DNA of 5,046 nucleotides, taken from NCBI GenBank assembly GCA_963542015.1, contig CAUTUX010000036.1:1-5046 (forward strand), in the 5' to 3' direction. Made by a program: the position numbers and the translations under genes. The stretch is from CAUTUX01 sp963542015. Lineage in GTDB: Bacteria > Bacillota > Clostridia > Christensenellales > CAG-917. Each line of letters begins with the position of its first letter. The stretch's first letter is position 1. Below are positions 1 to 5,046 of the stretch, piece after piece. Below the pieces are notes generated by a model, which had not been told where the DNA came from, searched no databases, and saw nothing but the letters and a program-made list of their open reading frames with translations.

Positions 1-125
1 ATTACCCATTTCAATTTGCTGTCTTTATTTAAGCGCCATTTATATAGTAAAAAATTTAACTTTTTAATTTTTATCTGCAAAATAGTAGAGAAAACTAAAA
101 GATATTCAAAAATACTAAAAACATT

Positions 126-145
126 TGAGAGTGGTACCACTCTCA
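126..145. terminator. Perfect 20-bp palindrome, possible bidirectional terminator or operator
   Basis: TGAGAGTGGT is followed directly by its exact reverse complement ACCACTCTCA, with no mismatch or spacer. As RNA it would form an 8-bp stem (TGAGAGTG/CACTCTCA) with a GTAC loop. On the + strand it is followed by CACAATTTTCGTTATTTTT, and on the minus strand by AATGTTTTTAGTATTTTT, so a loosely U-rich tract follows in either direction. That suits a bidirectional terminator for a gene left of the window. The U-tracts do not begin immediately at the stem base, which is a weakness. A perfect gapless palindrome is also what a dimeric DNA-binding regulator would recognise, so an operator role remains open; it lies about 190 bp before the first gene. 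Confidence 0.45.
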
Positions 146-270
146 CACAATTTTCGTTATTTTTAAGCAGTTTTAGGTGCACAATTTTTTAAAATCCACT
201 TCATTTTTTAATTCTTTTGGGAGAAAAGATATGAATTTTTAACAAAAAAACAGTTTTTCAATTATTTTTA

Positions 271-300
271 TTAGCCTCAACCTCATTAATGAAGTATATT
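271..300 (+). promoter_or_regulatory. Weak sigma-A-type promoter candidate for the two-gene unit
   Basis: TATATT at 295-300 is a fair -10 element (five of six matches to TATAAT), lying 34 bases before the TTG start. The only nearby -35-like hexamer is TTAGCC at 271-276 (three of six matches to TTGACA) with an 18-base spacer, so the promoter is poorly supported. There is no extended TGn motif before the -10. A 10-bp palindrome, TCATTAATGA (283-292), sits in the spacer directly upstream of the -10 and could be a regulator contact or chance in AT-rich DNA. No better candidate was seen between the palindrome at 126-145 and the gene. Confidence 0.25.
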
Positions 301-322
301 CAAGGTGTAAATTTAAAATTTC

Positions 323-328
323 GGAGGT
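323..328 (+). promoter_or_regulatory. Ribosome-binding site that decides the TTG start
   Basis: GGAGGT lies six bases before the TTG at 335. This is a near-ideal Shine-Dalgarno core and spacing. An in-frame TAA at 314-316 means no start further upstream is possible. The first in-frame ATG (371, codon 13) is preceded only by a weak GAGAAG, so the TTG is preferred. Confidence 0.8.
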
Positions 329-334
329 AATAAA

Positions 335-1669
335 TTGGATTTGTTAACTACAGGTCAATTTTTAGAGAAGATGCTGAAAGTATCTCCAGTTGATATTGCG
401 GATTTTTTCAAGCAAGAGAAGATAACATTCTTAAAAGAGATAAAGATGAGCATAATGAGGAATGCATTGAGAGCATATGTTGTAAAGACGAGACAGGAAT
501 GTTTGACTTTAGACAGTAGAAAAAACTACAGGCTCCTATGGTTCAATGTTTTATCTGAATTTCAACTTGAGCTCTTATTGGACGAAGTTCAAGACAATGA
601 GGCAATACAAACTGACTACATAAAGAAGTTGTATCTCAAGATACTCATCCAGTTAAAACTCACAACAATGGATACGCTGAAGAAGTTTGTTGAGTATCTT
701 GATACCAAAGAACAAATGCCAGAGGGCACGATAATAGTTGCAAGAGATGTAAACACAGCATTTAGAGATATCTTTATAGAAGCAGATGGAGAATTTGAAG
801 GAATACCTTTGGATAAATTCAGAGCTATTATTCACAACAGTGCAACCCAAGAAAACATCAATGCATTAGGTGAGAAATATGGGATTAAAGTACCAGAAAA
901 GTTTAGTGGAGATCTCGTTAGGGATTATGTAATACAGAAATTAAAAAATAGACATCAGCTAACTGATGAGTTAAAGGAAAAGATAGAGACAAGTAAAATT
1001 GCTGAGGTAAGGCAAATAGCTGTTGAGAATGGAGTTAAGAATGTAATTTCTCTTAATAAAAAAGAAAGTATTGAATATGTATTAGAAAGAGTACTTCCAG
1101 ATTATGAAGAGCCAAAGAGTAATGCAGTATATGAAATGCCGATACCAATAAATCCAGATGAAGAGAAATATTCAACATTGTTACTTCAATACGAACAAGT
1201 AGGGGATGAAATTCAGGAGCTACAAAATGCAATAACAGGCTTGAGTGGGCTAGATAAGGAAGCGGCGGAGAATAAATTAAGAGAAAAGGAACTTGAGTTA
1301 GCAGAAACAAAAGAAAAATTAAATGAGATAACCGATAAATTGTCGGTTTTAGAATTAAGAAGTGGTGAAGAACTGAACAATGATATTTATGGACAGTTTG
1401 ACAACCAGGCTGCGGTAAAAGGGTATGATGACTTGCCAGAAGTAGTAGAGAAGGTAGAGAAGGATGTAAGAGCGGTCTACATTGTAGACAGTGAAGGTAA
1501 TAGATTGCCTATCAGTACAGAAGGGCTACAGTTCTCACTAATGAATCAGTTTGGCGATAGCAATCAGCCACAACAAGGATATTCGATTTTTGTTCTTGTT
1601 TTATACCTTCTAGCAGTAATGGGAATTGGAGTAGGGTTTTTCCTAATACTCTATGCAACCATTTATTAG
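335..1669 (+). CDS. Tail-anchored protein with possible SAP/HeH-like units and coiled coil, function unknown
   Basis: The family is not recognised. The 444-residue product starts at TTG behind a strong ribosome-binding site. Residues 1-165 are mainly helical and mixed-charge, with no signal peptide. Residues about 174-206 and 220-254 each read as helix, short 'GIKVPEK' or 'GVKNVIS' extension, helix, resembling helix-extension-helix folds of the SAP, HeH/LEM and Rho-N type that often bind nucleic acid or act as protein contacts. That assignment is by eye and tentative. Residues about 276-342 are rich in Glu, Lys and Leu and likely form a coiled coil. Residues 379-400 look like a short beta hairpin ('VYIVDSEGNRLPIS'). 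Residues about 417-443 are a single hydrophobic helix ending at the C-terminus, so the protein should be tail-anchored with its body in the cytoplasm. There is one cysteine (56). The next gene starts 15 bases after the stop, in the same direction, suggesting co-transcription with the large surface protein and perhaps a role in its assembly, export or regulation (inference). Confidence 0.85.
   Translation: MDLLTTGQFLEKMLKVSPVDIADFFKQEKITFLKEIKMSIMRNALRAYVVKTRQECLTLDSRKNYRLLWFNVLSEFQLELLLDEVQDNEAIQTDYIKKLYLKILIQLKLTTMDTLKKFVEYLDTKEQMPEGTIIVARDVNTAFRDIFIEADGEFEGIPLDKFRAIIHNSATQENINALGEKYGIKVPEKFSGDLVRDYVIQKLKNRHQLTDELKEKIETSKIAEVRQIAVENGVKNVISLNKKESIEYVLERVLPDYEEPKSNAVYEMPIPINPDEEKYSTLLLQYEQVGDEIQELQNAITGLSGLDKEAAENKLREKELELAETKEKLNEITDKLSVLELRSGEELNNDIYGQFDNQAAVKGYDDLPEVVEKVEKDVRAVYIVDSEGNRLPISTEGLQFSLMNQFGDSNQPQQGYSIFVLVLYLLAVMGIGVGFFLILYATIY
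854..1096 (+). other. Two tandem helix-extension-helix-like units (protein region)
   Basis: Residues 174-206 and 220-254 of the first protein share a plan: a helix containing 'LGEKYGIK' or 'IAVENGVK', a short linker, then a helix with 'DLVRDYVIQKL' or 'ESIEYVLERVL'. The Ala/Gly-hydrophobic turn followed by a Lys/Ser-capped second helix is characteristic of SAP, HeH and Rho N-terminal folds. The second unit is the better match. The call rests on pattern alone and needs a profile search. Confidence 0.35.
1583..1663 (+). other. C-terminal transmembrane tail anchor of the first protein
   Basis: Residues about 417-443 are nearly all aliphatic, aromatic or Gly, with no charged residue, and only one residue follows before the stop. 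The preceding linker (404-416) is polar and Gln/Asn-rich. With no N-terminal signal, this is the hallmark of a tail-anchored protein with a cytoplasmic body. Confidence 0.85.
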
Positions 1670-1673
1670 GAGT

Positions 1674-1679
1674 AAGGAG
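1674..1679 (+). promoter_or_regulatory. Ribosome-binding site of the large surface gene
   Basis: AAGGAG ends five bases before the ATG at 1685. A second GGAG (1669-1672) overlaps the upstream stop codon. An in-frame TAA at 1673-1675 excludes any earlier start, so the ATG is well determined. Confidence 0.85.
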
Positions 1680-1684
1680 CACAA

Positions 1685-4600
1685 ATGACACTTATTTCAC
1701 GCAATGCGTTAAAGAAATCTGTAACTGCAATATTTAGCGTTCTTGTTATTCTTTCAATTATGCTGGCAGTCGTTACATTGATTGCTGCAACTGGGAGAGA
1801 TTTGCAAGTTAAAAAAACGGAATATGGAATTTTAGATTTAAGGAATAAAGAGTTCACGCCATTTATTGATGACATCATGGCAAAAGAAATAATTGGGAGA
1901 AGAAGTGGTGGAACGGACAAACAAGATCCGAGAATAAGGTACAGCGAAATTCTTGAAAATATAAATAAGTCATTAAGAAGGTATTCACTTGAAACAATTG
2001 GTACAGCGAAACTTGATAATGACTTTTTTACTTTAACAAGAGAAAACCGCTACATGGATTTAAATGTTAAATTAAAGAGAACATTATCCAAAAAGTATAG
2101 AACAGTACGGTTCACAATAAACTGGAAAAACATTATTTTTGGTACCGCTGAAAAAGATGGGGAAGAGAGAGAGGTTGTTGCCATAAATAGGAATAGGCTA
2201 AAAGAAGAAGCCCATTTTGATGTAATAGATAAGGCATATCAAGCGAGAAAGGAAATGAAGGCAACGACGGTTGATGATATTAGTGACTACGATATGATAG
2301 TTCATGATAAAAATCCGTTGCTAATAAGAAAAGGGAAAATCAAGACAGATAAAATAGATAAAGAAAAGATTAAGAAATATATAGACTCAATGGATGGGTC
2401 TTTTAAGTTATATAGGAAGGACAGCAAGCCAGAAGACAAAGAAGTTACAGTAAGAGTATATGAATTGAATGATGAAGGAACATATTTAGTAGATCTAGAG
2501 ATTGTAAAGAAAGGTGAATCATTTAAATTAAATGAAAAATATAAAGGAGACTGTGGAAATTGGTTTGCATATCCAGACAGCAGAACACCAGCATTTGATG
2601 ATGAATATGAAATAGATCCAGATAAGAATATAACGGATATCATAAGTAATACATATGTATACGGAGTTATGAATGGATATGAACCAGTAAAACTTACAGT
2701 AAAGCATAACTTTGAGTTTGATACTAACAAGTATGATGACAAAGTAATAGAGCTAACCAGAAAGACAGAAGTATTTATAGTTAAGAAAGGCGAGACATTA
2801 AACATTGAGCACTATGATGTGTTCCATAAAAACTTCAATGAAGAGCACTTCAAGCCAACACAAGCTGGATATAAGAGAAAGTCAATAGGTTATGAACTTG
2901 TTAAGACGACAGTACGTCCAGGAGATGGAGAAGCAGAAGAGACGAATGAATTGAAGAAGAAGACAGGAATAAAGAACTATGAAGTTTCCTTCTACTACAA
3001 CAGGAAAGAGATAGAGCTAGAAGCATACAATGATCAAGGGAATAAAATTGATGATCTTGAAAAGCTTGGACTTAAAGGAAATAAATACAAGTTTGGCGAT
3101 GAAATGTACATAGATGATAATACGGTTCCATATGGCACATTTAAGAGATGGAAGACAGAGTCAGGAAATGTAAAGAATGAGATTACACAGGGAAGAGCAG
3201 TACTTGACGAGAACTTTATCGGTTCAAACAAGCTGATATTGAGAGCTGAGGTAGTGAAAGAAGAGCCTCCGAAAGTATCAATAATAATTGATTATTATGT
3301 AGAAAAAGAGAAAGACGAATACGAAAGAGCAAAAGGAGAAGATTATAAGAGACAGATAATAAGAGAGTATGTAAAGGGAAGTCCGGTAAGTATTCAGAGT
3401 CTAGTTAAGACCAAAACACCGCCAGATCTATCAACATATGAGCAGGCTCCTCAATATTGGGATGCTATAAGTAACACAGAATATACATCAAATGTTGTAG
3501 ATAGAGATGACATAATGAATATTCATGTCAGATTTAAGAAGATAAAGACTAAATTACATTTCAAGAAGAGTAAGCCAGACAATGTTGATGATTGGATTGA
3601 TGACGATAAGTTCAATGATTTGTTTGATACTGAAAGTGCTGTATTGTATGGAGCAAAACCAACAGCATCATTGATTGCTAAAAATGCACCTAACGGACAA
3701 GTAATAGAACATGCAGGAATGCGTGCAGTATTTAAGCGTTGGGTATATTTAAAGAATGGCAAATATGTAGAGTTTGATTTAAAGACATACGAAAATAAAG
3801 ATAAAGTCAAAGATCTTGATATATATGCTGAGTGGGAGAATATTGCGAAATTCAAGACAACAGTAAGGTTGGCAGATATTAATGGTGAAACATACGCAAC
3901 AGACAGCGATAATCCTCAGTTTGACACTGAATATGAAATATCAGGTATTGCATCTGGAAGCAGATATTCAATTAAAAACACTGAACTTAGAGAAAAATTA
4001 AAAGCGAAGATTAATGAAGAGTTAACAAGAAGAGGTTGGTCAGACTTCGACACAATATTTGATATGAGTAAACTTGAGAAGACAATTGGCGATGAAGAAG
4101 AAGTCAGCGTTACTCATGATAGTTTAAATTTATTTACAGTAAAGATTGAGAGAATAGTAAGAGATTTAAATGTAGAGCATGATTTTTCAGTACAGCAATA
4201 TTCAGATATAGCAGAGAACATTAAGAATTTTGCTGGTACAGATACAAGTGAATATAGTCCAACAGAGTTAGCAGGAGCAGCAGCGTTAAGATACAACATA
4301 AAGGAAGTAATTAAATATAAAGCGACCTTACGTAAGGATAATGCGGGTAAATTTATATTTAAATTAAAGGACTTTATAAAGAATAAATATAAAGAATTGA
4401 AGATAGGAATTAATCCTACTGATCCGCAATATCAATCAAGCCATTTCTTGATTGATAAAGTTGCCATTCATGGGAATGAGTTTGAATATGATGAAGCTAG
4501 TGGATTTGAAGTTGAAGAAAATGATTTGAACTTCACACTTCGTTATATATATAAACCAAATACATTCAAGTTAAAGATAGTAAAAGGAGGAAGTGATCCA

Positions 4601-5046
4601 CATAACTATATTAATTTAAACAATCAAGAAGAAAGAGATGTAATGCATCTTAGACAAGTATTGCTGAAGAGACCTATTAACAGTGAGAAAACAGTCTATG
4701 ATAAAACGAAATGGAAATTTAATGGTTGGCAATACGAAGATGGAACACCAGTATCAGATGGGATGCTTACAGACCATGCTGAAGGTAACAATTATTTAAT
4801 GCCTGGTACAAATGTAACCTTGAAACCATCATGGGTAGAAGTTAAAAAGGCTATAGTAAAAGTCGCACTTGAGTTTGAACAAGAAGATGGTAGTTATCAA
4901 GTCAAAGCACTTTCAGACAAAATAATAGGGCCAGATGAAGAACAATGGGCACTTGGTCAGCAGATAGATGTAGATGAATATACAAAGAAAGAAGGAAATC
5001 CTATAAACAATCCAACACCTAACTTTACAGGTTATGATTACGATGA
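1685..5046 (+). CDS. Giant modular surface protein with InlB B-repeat-like and MucBP-like modules, C-terminus outside window
   Basis: The frame is open from ATG to the right edge: 1120 complete codons plus two bases and no stop, so the gene is partial. Residues about 12-36 form one hydrophobic segment after a short basic N-terminus (Arg6, Lys10, Lys11), which fits a signal anchor or an uncleaved export signal; no YSIRK motif is seen. Residues 37-235 are a mixed helix/strand region of no recognised family. From about 251 onward the chain is strand-rich, charged and repetitive. MucBP-like modules (A) alternate with modules ending in 'FKRW' or 'FNGW', then a gly-turn and 'IYAEW' or 'LKPSW', the signature of InlB B-repeats (Listeria-Bacteroides repeat, Flg_new). 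Such modules occur in Gram-positive adhesins and exported stalk proteins. The only cysteine is Cys290, as expected of an exported protein. The likely role is adhesion or a cell-surface fibre. A wall-sorting signal, if present, lies beyond the edge. The gene is probably co-transcribed with the tail-anchored protein 15 bases upstream. Confidence 0.9.
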   Translation, partial: MTLISRNALKKSVTAIFSVLVILSIMLAVVTLIAATGRDLQVKKTEYGILDLRNKEFTPFIDDIMAKEIIGRRSGGTDKQDPRIRYSEILENINKSLRRYSLETIGTAKLDNDFFTLTRENRYMDLNVKLKRTLSKKYRTVRFTINWKNIIFGTAEKDGEEREVVAINRNRLKEEAHFDVIDKAYQARKEMKATTVDDISDYDMIVHDKNPLLIRKGKIKTDKIDKEKIKKYIDSMDGSFKLYRKDSKPEDKEVTVRVYELNDEGTYLVDLEIVKKGESFKLNEKYKGDCGNWFAYPDSRTPAFDDEYEIDPDKNITDIISNTYVYGVMNGYEPVKLTVKHNFEFDTNKYDDKVIELTRKTEVFIVKKGETLNIEHYDVFHKNFNEEHFKPTQAGYKRKSIGYELVKTTVRPGDGEAEETNELKKKTGIKNYEVSFYYNRKEIELEAYNDQGNKIDDLEKLGLKGNKYKFGDEMYIDDNTVPYGTFKRWKTESGNVKNEITQGRAVLDENFIGSNKLILRAEVVKEEPPKVSIIIDYYVEKEKDEYERAKGEDYKRQIIREYVKGSPVSIQSLVKTKTPPDLSTYEQAPQYWDAISNTEYTSNVVDRDDIMNIHVRFKKIKTKLHFKKSKPDNVDDWIDDDKFNDLFDTESAVLYGAKPTASLIAKNAPNGQVIEHAGMRAVFKRWVYLKNGKYVEFDLKTYENKDKVKDLDIYAEWENIAKFKTTVRLADINGETYATDSDNPQFDTEYEISGIASGSRYSIKNTELREKLKAKINEELTRRGWSDFDTIFDMSKLEKTIGDEEEVSVTHDSLNLFTVKIERIVRDLNVEHDFSVQQYSDIAENIKNFAGTDTSEYSPTELAGAAALRYNIKEVIKYKATLRKDNAGKFIFKLKDFIKNKYKELKIGINPTDPQYQSSHFLIDKVAIHGNEFEYDEASGFEVEENDLNFTLRYIYKPNTFKLKIVKGGSDPHNYINLNNQEERDVMHLRQVLLKRPINSEKTVYDKTKWKFNGWQYEDGTPVSDGMLTDHAEGNNYLMPGTNVTLKPSWVEVKKAIVKVALEFEQEDGSYQVKALSDKIIGPDEEQWALGQQIDVDEYTKKEGNPINNPTPNFTGYDYD
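1718..1792 (+). other. N-terminal membrane segment / signal anchor of the surface protein
   Basis: Residues about 12-36 are hydrophobic ('VTAIFSVLVILSIMLAVV' and on), preceded by Lys10-Lys11 and followed by Arg38 and further charge, so the N-terminus should face the cytoplasm and the rest should lie outside. 'IAATG' near residue 35 is a marginal signal peptidase I site, so cleavage cannot be excluded. It also resembles the first helix of pilin-like proteins, but the Gly-Phe...Glu processing motif is missing. Confidence 0.75.
2435..2677 (+). repeat. MucBP-like module A0 of the surface protein
   Basis: Residues 251-331 begin with strand 'EVTVRVYELNDEG' and contain 'IVKKGES' (273-279), which recurs as 'IVKKGET' at 365-371 in the next module. 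The single cysteine of the protein (290) lies here. No B-type module follows; module A1 comes next directly. Confidence 0.4.
2678..3259 (+). repeat. A1-B1 supermodule of the surface protein
   Basis: A1 (residues 332-440) runs from 'VKLTVKHNFEFD' through 'VKKGETLNIEHYD' and 'FKPTQAGYKRKS' to the closing strand 'YEVSFYYN'. B1 (441-525) ends with 'GTFKRWKTESG' (Trp489) and 'LILRAEV', where Val523 stands in the place of the usual final Trp. B1 is the most diverged of the three B modules. Confidence 0.5.
3263..3838 (+). repeat. A2-B2 supermodule of the surface protein
   Basis: A2 (residues 527-619) starts 'PKVSIIIDYYVEKEKD', contains 'YVKGSPVSI' in the place of 'VKKGETLNI', and closes with 'NIHVRFKK'. 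B2 (620-718) carries 'AVFKRWVYLKNGKYVEF' (Trp686) and ends 'LDIYAEWE' (Trp717), a good InlB B-repeat ending. Confidence 0.55.
3842..4843 (+). repeat. Expanded A3-B3 supermodule of the surface protein
   Basis: Residues 720-957 start as an A module ('FKTTVRLADINGETY') but are more than twice the length of A1 or A2. They seem to hold two A-like units, about 720-826 and 874-957, joined by a helical, Ala- and Ser-rich bridge at 827-873. The last strand is 'FTLRYIYKP'. B3 (958-1053) is the clearest B module: 'KFNGWQYEDGTPVSDG' (Trp1015), 'YLMPGTNVTLKPSW' (Trp1050). Confidence 0.55.
4844..5046 (+). repeat. Start of module A4, cut by the window edge
   Basis: Residues 1054-1120 follow the A1 plan: opening strand 'AIVKVALEFEQEDGSY', then 'LGQQIDVDEYT' matching 'KKGETLNIEHYD' of A1, then 'FTGYDYD' matching 'QAGYKRKS'. 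This predicts that another B-type module lies just right of the window. Confidence 0.5.

Larger units (their letters stand above)
1..334. other. Gene-free leader region, strongly AT-rich
   Basis: No convincing gene is visible here. The + strand frame starting at base 1 stays open for 63 codons to a TAA at 190-192, but it has no ATG and its translation is mostly Phe, Leu, Ser and Lys, as expected from AT-rich noncoding DNA. The minus strand is also open over about 3-188, again without an ATG, so openness on both strands argues against coding. The + frame could still be the tail of a gene entering from the left. The stretch holds the palindrome at 126-145, a mini-frame at 231-242, a small palindrome at 283-292 and the ribosome-binding site of the first gene. 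Base use is more T-rich than in the two genes, which are A- and purine-rich on the + strand. Confidence 0.6.

Noticed and set aside
126..145. GTGGTACC core resembling the T-box antiterminator motif (GGGTGGTACCGCG)
   Set aside because: Only part of the motif matches, the CGCG end is absent, no Stem I or specifier leader is visible, and the downstream gene is not an aminoacyl-tRNA synthetase or amino-acid gene.
1..192. 63-codon + strand open frame entering from the left edge
   Set aside because: No start codon ATG, low-complexity Phe/Leu/Lys/Ser translation, and the opposite strand is equally open. It also runs through the palindrome. A gene tail cannot be fully excluded but is not supported.
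1475..1489. GTCTACA-T-TGTAGAC inverted repeat inside the first gene
   Set aside because: Short arms inside coding sequence with no T-tract and no nearby start; it encodes ordinary residues (Val-Tyr-Ile-Val-Asp) and is likely chance.
1811..1817. Run of seven A inside the large gene as a phase-variation or frameshift site
   Set aside because: Seven A is short for slippage in such AT-rich DNA, the frame is intact on both sides, and it is not in the phase of a classic programmed -1 slippery heptamer.
2302..2805. 167-codon open frame on the minus strand with a hydrophobic, membrane-protein-like translation
   Set aside because: It is antisense to the large gene. Complements of Lys, Glu and Asp codons read as Leu, Phe, Ser and Ile, which explains both its openness and its hydrophobic look. 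The sense frame is clearly the coding one.
3523..3855. 110-codon minus-strand open frame
   Set aside because: Shadow of the purine-rich sense gene; Ser/Leu/Phe-rich translation with no recognisable domain. The same applies to the other shorter minus-strand frames over both genes.

Overview
The window is AT-rich DNA of a kind typical of low-GC Firmicutes. Arginine is mostly AGA/AGG, isoleucine is often ATA, and both genes have strong purine-rich Shine-Dalgarno sites. The surface-protein content and near-absence of cysteine in the large protein fit an anaerobic clostridial or related Gram-positive lineage. That placement is an inference from composition and gene type; nothing in the window identifies genus or species.

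Layout: bases 1-334 carry no supportable gene. They hold a perfect 20-bp palindrome (126-145) that could be a terminator hairpin or an operator, a three-codon mini-frame behind a ribosome-binding-like site (219-242), and a weak promoter candidate just upstream of the first gene. Bases 335-1669 encode a 444-residue protein of unrecognised family that starts at TTG. It is helical and apparently cytoplasmic, has two possible helix-extension-helix (SAP/HeH/Rho-N-like) units in the middle, a coiled coil, and a single transmembrane helix at the extreme C-terminus (a tail anchor). Fifteen bases later, with its own ribosome-binding site, a very large gene starts at 1685 and runs off the right edge still open (at least 1120 codons). 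Its product has an N-terminal membrane segment followed by a lysine/glutamate/aspartate-rich extracellular part. That part appears to be built from alternating MucBP-like strand modules (A) and InlB B-repeat-like modules (B).

The two genes look like one transcription unit. The simplest reading is a cell-surface fibre or adhesin-like protein anchored by its N-terminus, co-expressed with a membrane-tethered cytoplasmic partner. Any physical partnership is inference: the sequence shows only co-directional spacing and opposite predicted topologies. The right end of the large gene, including any LPXTG sorting signal or other wall-anchoring domain, is outside the window.
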